NCBI RefSeq assembly: GCF_003061515.1
Contig: NZ_CP028924.1
Location: 186,001 to 250,000, forward strand
DNA length: 64,000 bases
From: Colwellia sp. Arc7-D
GTDB lineage: Bacteria > Pseudomonadota > Gammaproteobacteria > Enterobacterales > Alteromonadaceae
Reading direction: 5' to 3'
Position 1 is the first letter of the stretch. Each line of letters opens with the position of its first letter. The notes below the pieces were generated by a model. That model did not search any database. It was not told the origin of the DNA and worked only from the letters and a program-made list of their open reading frames with translations. Shown piece after piece: positions 9,627 to 20,031 of this stretch. The position numbers were made by a program, and so were the translations under genes.

Positions 9627-9992
9627 TTAAAGTTTAGGTGGTTTTTTGTCATCGACAAATGCACTAGGCAAAATTTCAACGCCAACCAAGCGACCAATTT
9701 TTATCATTAACGGAATAGTGATAGGGGCAAAGGGTAAAATAGCGAAAATTCCAATGCCGAGACCTTTTAAAATATCAACAAATTGTTGATTAGCAATACG
9801 CATTTCTTCAGCACTTGCATCACGCTTTGTGTAGCGTTTGTAAATATTAAGCATTGCTCTTGTTTCGACTTTTTCTTGCGCTAAGGCTATTTTAACTTTA
9901 ACCATACTGCGTTTTAGTCGGATGATATTACGCCTTTTACTAATGCGTAAAACTCTCAGGGGGACTTTGTGAAAATGGTTCCAAATTCTCAT
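9627..9992 (-). CDS. Small membrane protein, LETM1-like
   Basis: A 121-residue protein: a strongly basic N-terminal half (many Arg/Lys, amphipathic) and one hydrophobic stretch, ILKGLGIGIFAILPFAPITI, followed by PLMIKIGRLVGVEILPSAF near the C-terminus. The LLP...P.L.K.G...LPSAF pattern resembles bacterial LETM1-like proteins; that match is from memory and moderate. I chose ATG (complement of 9990-9992) because GGGAG lies about nine bases upstream; a TTG 18 bases further up would place that ribosome site inside the gene. It is convergent with the secreted four-Cys gene; a GTTAAA repeat lies over and beyond its stop codon. Confidence 0.7.
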   Translation of the reverse strand: MRIWNHFHKVPLRVLRISKRRNIIRLKRSMVKVKIALAQEKVETRAMLNIYKRYTKRDASAEEMRIANQQFVDILKGLGIGIFAILPFAPITIPLMIKIGRLVGVEILPSAFVDDKKPPKL

Positions 9993-10163
9993 GCGCGTAT
10001 TCTCCCACAATAATTAACCAAAGTAAGTAATTCAATTAGCGAAACCAATGTGAAACATAATTTGTAACAAATGCTAGCCGGTTGACACTGCACAGTTTTT
10101 TATATTTGAAGTAATATGACTTATAGTTAACATAAGTTTAAAAATAAAAGTGGAACGAATATT

Positions 10164-10889
10164 ATGGGACATGAAACACCGAAGGTTTTGGTAGTAGACG
10201 ATGATATGCGTTTGCGCGCTTTACTGGAGAGATATTTAGTCGAGCAAGGCTTTGTTGTGCGTAGTGCTGCAAACTCAGAGCAAATGGATAGACTACTAGA
10301 GCGCGAAAATTTTCATGTATTAGTACTCGACTTAATGTTACCAGGCGAAGATGGGTTATCAATATGTCGTCGCTTACGCCAAAATTCCAATGATATTCCT
10401 ATTGTTATGCTAACAGCGAAAGGCGATGAAGTTGACCGTATTATTGGCTTAGAGCTTGGCGCTGATGATTATATGCCTAAGCCTTTTAATCCGCGTGAAT
10501 TACTGGCGCGAATAAAAGCGGTACTTCGTCGAAGAGTGCAGGAAGCTCCAGGCGCACCCTCTCAAGAAGAAAATGTTATCTCTTTTGGAGATTATAAGCT
10601 CAATCTTGCTACACGAGAAATGGTGAAGGGAGATGTAAATATGCCTTTAACTAGTGGTGAGTTTGCGGTGTTAAAAGCGCTGATCACCCATCCACGTGAG
10701 CCATTATCGCGTGATAAACTAATGAACTTGGCTCGTGGTAGAGATTACTCTGCTTTAGAGCGTAGTATCGACGTACAAGTTTCACGCTTACGACGTATGC
10801 TGGAAATAGATCCTGCAAAACCTCGTTATATACAAACCGTTTGGGGTTTAGGGTATGTATTTGTGCCGGAAGGAAAATCTGTTGCTTAA
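10164..10889 (+). CDS. ompR: Osmolarity response regulator OmpR
   Basis: A 241-residue OmpR-family response regulator. The receiver domain shows the acidic pocket VVDDDMR (D12-D14), the phospho-acceptor Asp56 in VLDLMLPGEDG, the TAKGDEVD switch segment and the ADDYMPKPFNPREL lysine region. The C-terminal winged helix (from about residue 137) contains LTSGEFAVLKALI, the RDYSALERSIDVQVSRLR recognition helix and IQTVWGLGYVFVPEG. It regulates porin and envelope genes in gammaproteobacteria. The EnvZ kinase gene follows 151 bases downstream. Confidence 0.95.
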   Translation: MGHETPKVLVVDDDMRLRALLERYLVEQGFVVRSAANSEQMDRLLERENFHVLVLDLMLPGEDGLSICRRLRQNSNDIPIVMLTAKGDEVDRIIGLELGADDYMPKPFNPRELLARIKAVLRRRVQEAPGAPSQEENVISFGDYKLNLATREMVKGDVNMPLTSGEFAVLKALITHPREPLSRDKLMNLARGRDYSALERSIDVQVSRLRRMLEIDPAKPRYIQTVWGLGYVFVPEGKSVA

Positions 10890-10923
10890 TTTTTGAAATA
10901 CCCACGTTATCAGCTTACCCATG

Positions 10924-10944
10924 AACCTTACTTTGTAAGGTTTT
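10924..10944 (+). terminator. Hairpin in the ompR-envZ gap
   Basis: AACCTTAC, a TTT loop and GTAAGGTT followed by TT form a short hairpin 35 bases after the ompR stop. It could lower envZ expression relative to ompR. The T tract is weak, so this is a candidate attenuator only. Confidence 0.35.
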
Positions 10945-11040
10945 GCTGCTTTAAATAATTTTCACCAGAACAAATGTTCAAAAACATCAGTGGTATGACT
11001 TTAAAATGCATGGAAAAAACTCTCACCGTAGTCGTGGTTT

Positions 11041-12339
11041 ATGAAAATATTACCCCGCAGTGCCTTTGGTCAAACAGTACTCTTAATTGGAGTTTTGTTA
11101 TTAATTAACCAAGTTGTGTCGTTCATTTCAATGTCGATATATATCATTCAACCGAATGCTCAACAAGTGAACCAACTATTAGCAAAGCAAGTTCGGGTTG
11201 TTTTTATTGATATTGAGGATGAAGCGATAAGCCCCGCAATGGGAGAAGCGTTTCAACGAGAAACCGGTATCGGTGTTTATCGTGAAGCCGCTGCAATGAA
11301 GCTAGGTCTGCAAGATGCGGTATATTATGCCTTTCGTTCTAATGAAATGTCTGATCTATTAGGGGGACCAGCAGAAGTTAGGATCTCTCAGGGAGATGAA
11401 TATTTATTTTGGATACGTCCGCCTCAAGCACCTAAATATTGGGTTAAAATACCTATCAATGGCTTAGAAGAAGAAAACTTTTCACCGCTTATTTTTGTGC
11501 TAATGATATTAGGTATTTTAAGTGTCGTTGGAGGCTGGGTTTTTGTTCGACAACTTAATCGCCCACTCAGTGCCTTACAACATGCTGCGCTTGATGTTGG
11601 ACGTGGTGATTTTCCAGAACCACTAACTGAACGAGGCACTACTGAAATTGTCGCTGTAACTCGTGCTTTTAACCGTATGTCGAAAGGTATAAAACAACTT
11701 GAAGACGACCGAAATTTATTGATGGCTGGTATATCGCATGATTTACGAACGCCATTAACCCGTATTCGCTTAGCCACTGAAATGATTTCTCAACAAGATG
11801 AATTTTTGAAAGAGGGCATTGAAGGCGATATTGAAGACATGAATAACATCATCGATCAGTTTATTGATTATATTCGTCATGACAGCAAAGACAAAGCTGA
11901 GTTAGATGATATCAATATTTTAATTGACGAGGTGGTTCAGTCAGAAAGCGTAGTAGATCGTGAAATAATTTTTAATGCTGAATCTTTACCTAAAGTGCCT
12001 TTACGTTACGTTGCGATGAAGCGTGCCTTAGCTAACTTAATTCAAAATGCTTTACGTTATTCTAACGGTAAAGTGACAGTGACAACTTCTTATGACAAAG
12101 ATAAACAGGAAGTTTGCTTTTGTGTCTGCGATGAAGGGCCGGGTATCCCTGACGTTGATATTGAGCGATTGTTTCAGCCCTTTACTCAAGGTGATGAAGC
12201 ACGAGGTGGTGAAGGTAGTGGTTTAGGTTTAGCTATTATCAAGCGTATAGTCGACACCCATAGTGGTCGAGTTGAATTGTCGAATCGAAAAGAAGGCGGT
12301 TTAAAAGCACAAGTTTGCTTACCTATTAGCCATGGCTAA
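11041..12339 (+). CDS. envZ: Osmosensor histidine kinase EnvZ
   Basis: A 432-residue inner-membrane sensor kinase. A first membrane helix (about residues 10-35) and a second ([20 protein letters not shown], about 150-170) flank a periplasmic domain. Next come HAMP ([20 protein letters not shown]), the dimerisation domain with the phospho-accepting His in [15 protein letters not shown], and the ATPase domain with N box ([13 protein letters not shown]), G1 box (CDEGPGIPD) and G2 box ([14 protein letters not shown]). It phosphorylates OmpR. A shared terminator lies between it and the convergent pckA. Confidence 0.95.
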   Translation: MKILPRSAFGQTVLLIGVLLLINQVVSFISMSIYIIQPNAQQVNQLLAKQVRVVFIDIEDEAISPAMGEAFQRETGIGVYREAAAMKLGLQDAVYYAFRSNEMSDLLGGPAEVRISQGDEYLFWIRPPQAPKYWVKIPINGLEEENFSPLIFVLMILGILSVVGGWVFVRQLNRPLSALQHAALDVGRGDFPEPLTERGTTEIVAVTRAFNRMSKGIKQLEDDRNLLMAGISHDLRTPLTRIRLATEMISQQDEFLKEGIEGDIEDMNNIIDQFIDYIRHDSKDKAELDDINILIDEVVQSESVVDREIIFNAESLPKVPLRYVAMKRALANLIQNALRYSNGKVTVTTSYDKDKQEVCFCVCDEGPGIPDVDIERLFQPFTQGDEARGGEGSGLGLAIIKRIVDTHSGRVELSNRKEGGLKAQVCLPISHG

Positions 12340-12396
12340 TAATTAGGAAAAATAATCGCTTATATATACCGTGATTACATCAATATTGAAGATATA

Positions 12397-12426
12397 AAAA
12401 AGCCGTCGAATATTCGACGGCTTTTT
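12397..12426. terminator. Bidirectional terminator between envZ and pckA
   Basis: A perfect 30-base palindrome: AAAAAGCCGTCGAAT followed by ATTCGACGGCTTTTT. The A tract and T tract make it work on both strands, as expected between convergent genes. Confidence 0.92.
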
Positions 12427-12454
12427 AGTTTACGCTATTGCGCAATAGGTTTGG

Positions 12455-14065
12455 TTATACTTTTGGACCAGCGGCAACAAGTGACTTACCGTTATCTGTA
12501 TCAGTAAACTTATTAAAGTTATTTACAAAGCGAGTGGCTAAGTCAACAGCTTTACCTTGCCATTGTTCTGCTTCTGCATAGGTATTACGAGGGTCTAAAA
12601 TACTATCGTCAACGCCTTCAATGCTTGTAGGAATGTCTAAATTGAATAAAGGTAAAACTTGCGTTTGAGCATCATCAATTGAACCATCTAAAATAGCATC
12701 AATAATTGCACGGGTATCTTTTATTGAAATACGTTTACCTGTGCCATTCCAACCGGTATTAACCAAGTAAGCTTCAGCGCCAACAGCTTGCATACGGTTA
12801 CGTAAAACTTCAGCATACTGTGTAGGGTGCAAACTTAAAAAAGCAGCACCAAAACAACTTGAGAATGTTGGTGTTGGTTCTGTTATGCCACGCTCAGTAC
12901 CTGCAAGTTTAGCGGTGAAGCCTGACAAGAAGTAGTATTCTGTTTGTGCTGGAGTTAATTTAGCAACAGGTGGTAATACACCAAAAGCATCAGCAGTTAA
13001 GAAAATAACTTTTTTTGCATGACCAGCTCTAGAAACAGGTTTAACGATATTATCAATATGGTAAATAGGGTAAGAAACACGAGTGTTTTCAGTTTTTGAA
13101 TTATCGTCAAAATCTATTTGACCTTTTTCATCAACTGTTACGTTTTCAAGTAATGCATCACGACGGATAGCGTTATAGATATCAGGTTCGTTTTCTTTAC
13201 TTAAGTTGATTGTTTTTGCGTAACAACCGCCTTCAAAGTTAAATACACCGTTTTCATCCCAACCATGTTCATCATCACCAATAAGCTGGCGCTTAGGGTC
13301 AGTTGATAAGGTTGTTTTACCGGTACCAGAAAGACCAAAGAAAACTGCGGTATCGCCATCTTCGCCAACGTTTGCACTACAGTGCATTGATGCAATGCCT
13401 TTTAGTGGCAATAAGTAGTTCATCATTGAGAACATACCTTTTTTCATCTCGCCGCCATACCAAGTACCACCAATTAACTGAACACGTTCAGTTAGGTTAA
13501 AGGCCACGAAATTTTCAGAATTTAAACCTTGCTCTTGCCAGTTAGGATTAACTGCTTTTGCGCCATTCATTACGATGAAATCTGGTTCGTAAGTTTCCAA
13601 CTCTACATCGGTTGGGCGAATGAACATGTTTTTAACAAAGTGAGCTTGCCAAGCGACTTCGGTAATAAAGCGCACTTTTAATCGGGTAGCTTCATCTGCA
13701 CCACAATAAGTATCAACAACAAATAAGCGCTTACCTGACAATTGCTCAGTTACTAAACCTTTAAGATTAGCCCAAGTTTCTTGTGTCATTGGTTTGTTGT
13801 CATTTTTACCTTGATCTGACCACCAAACCGTATCACGGGTGGTATCGTCACGAACAATATATTTATCTTTTGGAGAGCGGCCGGTAAAAATTCCAGTGTC
13901 TACTGAAACTGCGCCAAGTTCGGTAACAGTGCCTTTATCACAACCTGTGAGGTCGGATCTAGTTTCCTCAGCAAAGAGTAACTCATAAGAAGGGTTGTAA
14001 ACTATCTCTGCAACGTTATTGATGCCGTATGAAGATAAATCGATTGAGTTTTCTAAAGCTGCCAT
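12455..14065 (-). CDS. pckA: Phosphoenolpyruvate carboxykinase (ATP)
   Basis: A 536-residue ATP-dependent PEP carboxykinase, converting oxaloacetate plus ATP to PEP, CO2 and ADP in gluconeogenesis (cytoplasm). Key sites: [15 protein letters not shown] (substrate Arg), [15 protein letters not shown] (metal/Lys region), the kinase-type P-loop [16 protein letters not shown], the [11 protein letters not shown] metal site, and [14 protein letters not shown]. The length matches the bacterial ATP family (about 540). The ATG has AGGAG about ten bases upstream. It is monocistronic and shares the ompR/envZ-pckA arrangement known from enterobacteria. Confidence 0.97.
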   Translation of the reverse strand: MAALENSIDLSSYGINNVAEIVYNPSYELLFAEETRSDLTGCDKGTVTELGAVSVDTGIFTGRSPKDKYIVRDDTTRDTVWWSDQGKNDNKPMTQETWANLKGLVTEQLSGKRLFVVDTYCGADEATRLKVRFITEVAWQAHFVKNMFIRPTDVELETYEPDFIVMNGAKAVNPNWQEQGLNSENFVAFNLTERVQLIGGTWYGGEMKKGMFSMMNYLLPLKGIASMHCSANVGEDGDTAVFFGLSGTGKTTLSTDPKRQLIGDDEHGWDENGVFNFEGGCYAKTINLSKENEPDIYNAIRRDALLENVTVDEKGQIDFDDNSKTENTRVSYPIYHIDNIVKPVSRAGHAKKVIFLTADAFGVLPPVAKLTPAQTEYYFLSGFTAKLAGTERGITEPTPTFSSCFGAAFLSLHPTQYAEVLRNRMQAVGAEAYLVNTGWNGTGKRISIKDTRAIIDAILDGSIDDAQTQVLPLFNLDIPTSIEGVDDSILDPRNTYAEAEQWQGKAVDLATRFVNNFNKFTDTDNGKSLVAAGPKV

Positions 14066-14153
14066 TGCGAATTCGCTCCTAAAATTATGACGATTTTTAA
14101 ATGTTTAGTTTCGGTGTTCCGAGTTTGGAAGTCGATTTTATGCGATCACTCGG

Positions 14154-14183
14154 CAAAACGAAAGTTTTTTTTCTTTCGTTTTG
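14154..14183 (-). repeat. Inverted repeat in the pckA upstream region
   Basis: CAAAACGAAAG, TTTTTTTT, CTTTCGTTTTG: perfect 11-bp arms around an eight-base homopolymer loop, about 90 bases upstream of the pckA ATG. It could be an mRNA leader hairpin or a dimeric regulator site. No family assignment. Confidence 0.55.
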
Positions 14184-14459
14184 AAAGTTTTCATACTGAC
14201 TTTCATAATTTAGGGGGGCAAGTAGTTTAATAATAGAATATAGAAAGGTTTAAGGTACTATTCTGCAAATAGATAGATGAGTTTATATACATAGATAACA
14301 GTAGCTTATGTTTTTGTTGTGGTTGACTGTTTGGTCAGGAAATTATCAAGGAAAGAAGATCATAAAAGGATTATAAAAAATGAAAATAGTGGATATAAAT
14401 TTCGAATGGAAACAAAAATTAGCTTCGAAGTATTATATAACGAAACTTTTTTATGATGG

Positions 14460-14519
14460 TTGTTGATCTTTCAATAAAATAAGTCGCACTTATAAATAAC
14501 GATTTAGAAAGATCAACAA
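14460..14519. repeat. 13-bp perfect inverted repeat, 34-base spacer
   Basis: TTGTTGATCTTTC (14460-14472) and GAAAGATCAACAA (14507-14519) are exact reverse complements. They sit immediately past the mrcA stop (gene on the minus strand). Too AT-rich and widely spaced for a standard terminator; it could be a long 3' hairpin or the remnant of a miniature element. Confidence 0.55.
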
Positions 14520-14528
14520 AAGTTAGAC

Positions 14529-17116
14529 TTAGTCGAATATACCGTCTTCGGCATTGATAACCACATCGTTACCATCAAGTATCTCACTACTGACATCCTG
14601 ACTTATATACTCGGTTGGCGCTGTGCCCAATTCAAAATATTCGAAACGACTCGATTTATCTGTTTTAGTGGTTAATTTACCAGAGACTTTATCAATGCGA
14701 ACCGACATTAATGCAACCGGTTGTTCAAAAGGTTCAACAGGTAAGTCAGTTAATGCCACTTGCATAAAATCTATCCAGGCTGGCTGAGCAGACTTGGCTC
14801 CAAACTCTTTCCCTGTTGTTTGGTCTTTAGTGAGGTTACTGTTATAGGTTGTTTGCCCAAGGTTGCGACTAGGGTCGTCAAAACCAATCCAAGACGTAGT
14901 AACTATTCTACGGCTGTAGCCAGAAAACCACGCGTCTTTTGCCTGATTAGTGGTACCTGTTTTACCTGCAATATCTCTTCGTTTTAGCACTCGAGCACGG
15001 AAACCAGTACCTTGCCAAAAAGGTTTTATATTCCAGTCGGCTCCCCAAATAGCTGAATTCAGTGCTTCAGTCATTAGAAATGCATTTTGAGCGCTAATAA
15101 TACGCGGGGCTTTGTTGATTGGTGGTGCTTCAGATTCTATGTCATCAACAATATTTATGTCATGAGTAATATTAAAGTCATCATTCTCAGTATTGATATC
15201 TGCTAACGTAGGTTGCTCATCTGTTAACTGATCGCAATCATCACACGCAATGGCAGGATTTGCTTGAAATAACACTTTACCGAATGAATCTTCAATACGT
15301 TCAATTAAGTAAGGTTTAATTAAAAAACCACCATTTGCAAAAGTTGCAAAGCCAGTAGCTACTTCAAGCGGTGTTAAAGAAGCAGAACCAAGGGCTAGGG
15401 ATTCATTACGTGGTAGATCATCAATATTGAAACCAAAGGTAGCTAAATAAGGAATAATTTTATCTAGGCCAACTTCTCTAAGTAAACGAACAGCGATAAC
15501 GTTTTTTGATTGCGCTAATGCTAGTCTAAATCGTATTTCACCGTTATATACGGGAGGTGAATTTTTAGGACGCCAAACTACACCTGAACTTCGATCCCAC
15601 TGGTTAATTGGCGCATCGTTAACTATTGATGCCAAAGTATAACCATTTTCTAGGGCTGCAGAATATATAAAAGGTTTGATGTTAGAGCCAACTTGACGTT
15701 TTGCTTGTGTGACACGATTAAATTGGCTTTGAGTAAAACTGAAGCCACCCACCGCCGCTTTTATTGCACCATTATCTGTAGCAAGCGATATAAGGGCTGC
15801 GCTTACTTCTGGCAACTGGCTTAGTCGATAGCCTGACTCAGTTGCTGAAACCATAACAATATCACCAGGAGATAAAATATCTTTAGCGAGTGATGGAGGC
15901 GCTGCTTGTTTGTCATCATTGATGTATGCACGTGCCCAAGCAAGTCCAAGCCAATCAATATCGACTAGTGAACCATCTTGTAGTCTAACTTGAGCTGATT
16001 GTTCAAATGTTTGAGTTACAACGGCAGGAACAATGGAATGATAACTATCGAGCGACTTAAGTGCTTCAATAGCTTCTTCAGCATTGATAGGTTTTATTTC
16101 AGTGTTGCTTGTGTCACTCGTACTGGTAAGTGTTTCATCAATAGGGCGTATGGTACTGATGGGTCCTCGGTAACCATGGCGCTGATCATAAGCAAAAATA
16201 TTATTAACCACAGATTGTTGAGCAGCATATTGTAGTTTAGATGTAACCGTCGTAAATACTTTATACCCCCCGTATAGGCGGCTTCTTTACCAAAACGATC
16301 GACCATTTCTTGATGCGCCATTTCAGCTATGTAAGGTGCACTTAATTCAATTTCAGCACCATGCTTTATGGCCGTCATGGGCTCTTGATTCGCAGTGGCC
16401 AATTCTTGAGAAGTAATATAGCCTGCCACGTACATTCTTTGTAATACTACTGCTCTACGTTGCAATGCTCGATCAGGTCGGCTAATTGGATTTAAAGTTG
16501 AAGGAGCTTTTGGCAAACCTGCTAATACCGCTATTTGCGCGAGCGTTAGTTCTTTAGTTTCTTTACCGTAATAAACCTGAGCAGCGGCGCCAAAGCCAAA
16601 TGAGCGATGCCCTAATGAAATTTTATTCATATAGAGCGCAAGAATTTCATCTTTCGTCAGCAAGCTCTCAATGTGGAAAGAAATAAATATTTCTCTAATT
16701 TTTCGCACATAGGTTTGTTCTCTCGTCAGGAAGAAGTTTCGGGCCACCTGCATGGTAATGGTACTTGCGCCGCCTCTATTTTGTCCCGTTAACTGGCCTA
16801 TAATGGCACGACCCATACCAATTGGATCAACACCAAAATGCAAATAAAAACGATCATCTTCAGTTGCTAATATCGCATTTATTAATTGTTGCGGCATTTC
16901 GTCTAAGGTTAAAGGGATGCGTTTCTTTTCACCGAATTGAGAAATGAGTTTTCCGTCAGCACTAAATATCTGCATTGGCGTTTGCCACTGCAGATCTTTC
17001 AATGATTCAACACTAGGTAGACTCGAGCGCATTGAGAGATAAATTCCGGCGAGTGCTAAAAATCCGATAAATATCAATACAGCACCCGTTTTAAACAGGT
17101 TCTTTATAGAAAACAC
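14529..17116 (-). pseudogene. mrcA: Penicillin-binding protein 1A, frameshifted as sequenced
   Basis: Bifunctional class A PBP polymerising and cross-linking peptidoglycan in the periplasm, anchored by an N-terminal helix (about residues 12-30). GT51 motifs include ATEDDRFYLHFGVDP and GGASTITMQVARNFF. Transpeptidase motifs are GSNIKPF (SxxK), SKN in LAQSKNVIAV, and GKTGTTNQAKDAWFSGY. The two halves lie in different frames: 16094-17116 carries the transglycosylase, 14529-16211 the transpeptidase. They join at the C run 16266-16271 (G6 on the coding strand); one extra G restores AYTGGYKVFTTVTSKLQYAA and gives about 862 residues, the family length. PBP1A matters for growth, so an error in the read is the best explanation. 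Divergent from pilM, the conserved gammaproteobacterial arrangement. Confidence 0.9.
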
Positions 17117-17247
17117 AAAAAAATGCTCGATAAAAGTTATAAAATTGACGTAATAGTACTAGTATATCCTGTAAAAGCATGTAATAAATGTATTTATACC
17201 AATTTTTTACCTAATATTATTATAATAAAATGTTCTAGTAGGATTCT

Positions 17248-18327
17248 ATGTTAAGTAGTTTATGGAAAAAAAAGACCTCCTTAATGGTTGGAATTGACAT
17301 TGGTTCTCACTCTATTAAAGCGGTTTTACTGAACCAAAATGAAGGCGGCTATGTGCTAGAGACTGTCGCGATCGAGCCAATGCCAAGAGGCGCCATTGTT
17401 GACAGAGAAATTCAAGATATTGACGCTGTCGGTAAAGTTGTTGCTAAAATAAGAAAAAAAATCACCTCTTCAGTTGGACATGCGGCGTCAGCAGTTTCCG
17501 GACAAACGGTAATTACTAAAATCATCTATATGGATGTTGCCTTAAATGAACAAGAGCTGGCCAGCCAGATAGAAATTGAAGCGGATAGTTTAATTCCATA
17601 TCCACTTGATGAAGTAAGTTTAGATTTTGAATCGCTTGATATTAATGAATCAGACCCAAGTAAAATTAATGTTTTACTAAGCGCTGCACGAACTGAGTCT
17701 GTTGAGGCAAGAGTTGCTGCATTAGAAGCCGGTGGTTTTGATACCAAAGTTATTGATGTAGAGTCCTATGCTATCAGCCGAGCTTATGACTTAACATTAA
17801 ATCAATTACCTGATGACGCTGCTGATAAAGTTATAGCGACCGTAGATTTAGGTGCAACAATGACTTTATTTTCCGTTACTGAAGCAGGTAACCATATTTA
17901 CAGCCGAGATCAGTTATTTGGCGGTGAACAATACACTCGCTCAATTGTTTCTTATTATAATAAATCGTTTGAAGAGGCAGAAATTGCTAAATTGACCGAT
18001 GATCTACCCCCTAATTATACCTTCGAAGTTTTAGCGCCATTTCATACCATTTTAGTTCAACAAATTCGTCGTGCAATTCAGATGTTTTTAACAACAAGTG
18101 GTAAAGAAAAAATTGATTACTTAGTGATATCAGGCGGCAGTGCCTTAGTTGAAGGTGTTGAACAACTGTTAACTGAAGAATTAGGTATTCATACGGTAAT
18201 AGCTAACCCTTTTACTGGCATGGAAGTATCGAGCACAATTAATCAAGAAGAGTTAGCTAAAACAGCGCCACGCTTTATGGTCGCGGCTGGTTTAGCATTA
18301 AGGAGTTTCACACCATGGCATATATAA
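17248..18327 (+). CDS. pilM: Type IV pilus inner-membrane platform protein PilM
   Basis: A 359-residue cytoplasmic actin/FtsA-like ATP-binding protein. It shows MVGIDIGSHSIKAVLL (phosphate 1), ATVDLGATMTLFSV (phosphate 2) and YLVISGGSALVEGVEQLL (adenosine motif). PilM binds the N-terminus of PilN and links the pilus assembly motors to the PilNO platform. First gene of pilMNOPQ, with AGGA about seven bases before the ATG; divergent from mrcA across 131 bases, which must hold both promoters. Confidence 0.96.
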   Translation: MLSSLWKKKTSLMVGIDIGSHSIKAVLLNQNEGGYVLETVAIEPMPRGAIVDREIQDIDAVGKVVAKIRKKITSSVGHAASAVSGQTVITKIIYMDVALNEQELASQIEIEADSLIPYPLDEVSLDFESLDINESDPSKINVLLSAARTESVEARVAALEAGGFDTKVIDVESYAISRAYDLTLNQLPDDAADKVIATVDLGATMTLFSVTEAGNHIYSRDQLFGGEQYTRSIVSYYNKSFEEAEIAKLTDDLPPNYTFEVLAPFHTILVQQIRRAIQMFLTTSGKEKIDYLVISGGSALVEGVEQLLTEELGIHTVIANPFTGMEVSSTINQEELAKTAPRFMVAAGLALRSFTPWHI

Positions 18328-18893
18328 ATCTATTACCATGGCGCGAAGAAGCCGAAAAAGCTAAACAGCGTGAGTACTTTACCGTACTGACTATTGTGGC
18401 ATTAGTGGCATTTGTGATTGTGTTTTCTGTAAATCAATTTTATCAAATGCGTATTGACGGTCAACAGACTCGTAATCAATTCTTACAAAATGAAATACAA
18501 ATATTAGATTTAAGAATTTCGAAAATAAAGTCGTTAAATGAAAAGAAAAAAGAACTTCAAAAGCGCACAAGTGTTGTTGAACAGTTACAACGCAGTCGAA
18601 ATGTAGGTACGCAAGTCTTAGACGAAATTGCAAAAGTAGTGCCAAACGGTATATATCTCACACGTTTGGAAAAACAAGGCAACAGCTTAAATATTATCGG
18701 TAAAAGTGAATCTAACAACCACTTAGCCAATATGATTAGAGAAATAGAAAGCTCTGATTTATTTGAAGATGCGATACTTGAATCTATAACCTCTAATGAT
18801 GCAAAAAGTAAATTACTAAGTGATTTCAAAATGCGTGTTCGAATCAAAGGGTTGATCAATTTAAATGAACCTACTAGTCAAGGAGCGCTATAA
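18315..18893 (+). CDS. pilN: Type IV pilus alignment protein PilN
   Basis: A 192-residue bitopic inner-membrane protein. The cytoplasmic N-terminus INLLPWREEAEKAKQREY is the conserved PilM-binding motif (INLLPWR). It is followed by a membrane helix (about residues 24-44), a coiled-coil segment (about 50-95) and a ferredoxin-like periplasmic domain. Its ATG lies 13 bases inside pilM. Forms heterodimers with PilO. Confidence 0.95.
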   Translation: MAYINLLPWREEAEKAKQREYFTVLTIVALVAFVIVFSVNQFYQMRIDGQQTRNQFLQNEIQILDLRISKIKSLNEKKKELQKRTSVVEQLQRSRNVGTQVLDEIAKVVPNGIYLTRLEKQGNSLNIIGKSESNNHLANMIREIESSDLFEDAILESITSNDAKSKLLSDFKMRVRIKGLINLNEPTSQGAL

Positions 18894-19498
18894 TGAATTT
18901 TGATTTATCGGAATTTATGGAGCAATTCGATGGCTTAGAGCTTGATAATATTGGACAATGGCCAAAAGCTGCAAAAATTGTATTATCAATATTTTTGGTT
19001 ATCTTAGTGTTAGGTTTAGGTTACGTTTTAATGATCAGCGATCAAATTGAACAACTTAAACGTGTGACTGTTGAAGAAACCACGCTTAAGCAACAATACC
19101 AAGCTAAGTATCACATAGCGGCAAACTTAGAATTATTTGAACAACAAATGATTGAAGCGGAAGCAATGTTTGCTAATCAATTGAAAAGTTTGCCCGAAAG
19201 CCATGAAACACCAGGTTTACTTGATGACATTACTTTTGTTGGCACAACTACTGGGCTTAATTTTGTAAAATTAAATTGGCAACCAGAGATAGAGCAAGAA
19301 ATTTATATCGAGTTACCGATAGATATAGAAGTCATCGGCACTTATCATGAGTTTGGCCAATTCGTTAGTAGAATTGCCGGATTGCCACGTATAGTAACGC
19401 TGCATGACTTTGATATTAATTTACAAAAGCAAGCATCAGGTGACTTAAAATTAAAGCTGCAAGCTAAAACCTATCGTTATCGGGAGGCAGCAGAATAA
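18893..19498 (+). CDS. pilO: Type IV pilus alignment protein PilO
   Basis: A 201-residue bitopic protein: a short cytoplasmic N-terminus, a membrane helix (IVLSIFLVILVLGLGYVLMI, about residues 29-48), a coiled coil, then a ferredoxin-like periplasmic domain (LNFVKLNWQPE, GTYHEFGQFVSRIAGLPRIV). Stop and start overlap by one base with pilN (TAATG) and again with pilP, indicating translational coupling. Confidence 0.95.
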   Translation: MNFDLSEFMEQFDGLELDNIGQWPKAAKIVLSIFLVILVLGLGYVLMISDQIEQLKRVTVEETTLKQQYQAKYHIAANLELFEQQMIEAEAMFANQLKSLPESHETPGLLDDITFVGTTTGLNFVKLNWQPEIEQEIYIELPIDIEVIGTYHEFGQFVSRIAGLPRIVTLHDFDINLQKQASGDLKLKLQAKTYRYREAAE

Positions 19499-20031
19499 TG
19501 AAGAAATTAATCTTATTAAGTGCTGTGATATTATCGGGCTGTTTTAATGATACTGATGATTTAAAGCAACATATTGCTACGGTACAATCAGGAACCGGTA
19601 ATACGATAGAGCCGATGCCAGAAGTTAGAGTTTTCGATCACTTTGACTATTCAGCAGACGTTCTGCGCAGTCCATTTGATGTGCCAAAGCCAGAAGCAAT
19701 TCAAGAAAAAATTCAACAAATGTCAGGCTGCTTGAGCCCTGATCCGCGTCGAAGAAAACAGCCATTGGAGAAATATTCTCTGAGTAATTTGGTCATGCGT
19801 GGCACTTTAGGTGAATTAGGTGTTACTTGGGCGCTCGTCGAGGCGTCTGACAGAACATTACACAGAGTAGCTGTTGGGAGCTATGTGGGTTTAAACCACG
19901 GGAAAATTACCACAGTAAGTCAAGATAATGTAAAAGTACTAGAATTAATCCCAGATGGCGCTGGGTGCTGGGTGGAACGTGAAACTGTCGTTACCATGAC
20001 GGAGACAAGTGCAGAGGGGCAAAGGAAGTAA
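19498..20031 (+). CDS. pilP: Type IV pilus lipoprotein PilP
   Basis: A 177-residue lipoprotein with lipobox LSGC (Cys16). The unstructured N-terminal part (RSPFDVP) binds PilNO, and the C-terminal beta domain (LSNLVMRGTLGELGVTWALVEA, then the VGSYVGLNHGKITTV strands) contacts the PilQ secretin. TAATG overlaps with both neighbours. Usual family length. Confidence 0.95.
   Translation: MKKLILLSAVILSGCFNDTDDLKQHIATVQSGTGNTIEPMPEVRVFDHFDYSADVLRSPFDVPKPEAIQEKIQQMSGCLSPDPRRRKQPLEKYSLSNLVMRGTLGELGVTWALVEASDRTLHRVAVGSYVGLNHGKITTVSQDNVKVLELIPDGAGCWVERETVVTMTETSAEGQRK

Larger units (their letters stand above)
14066..14528. other. Gap upstream of pckA holding two hairpin structures
   Basis: About 460 AT-rich bases between the pckA start and the mrcA stop, with no supported gene. 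It holds an 11-bp inverted repeat around a T8 loop (14154-14183), inside the likely pckA 5' leader or promoter, and a perfect 13-bp inverted repeat with a 34-base spacer (14460-14472 and 14507-14519) just beyond the mrcA stop. The rest shows nothing I can identify. Confidence 0.6.

Noticed and set aside
9606..9635. GTTAAA hexamer repeated several times
   Set aside because: It is only about four imperfect units at the end of a gene, with no replication gene or further copies nearby; not an iteron array.
10082..10087. TTGACA upstream of ompR as a -35 box
   Set aside because: No -10 hexamer at 16-18 bases; the nearest AT-rich hexamers are at 13 or 24 bases.
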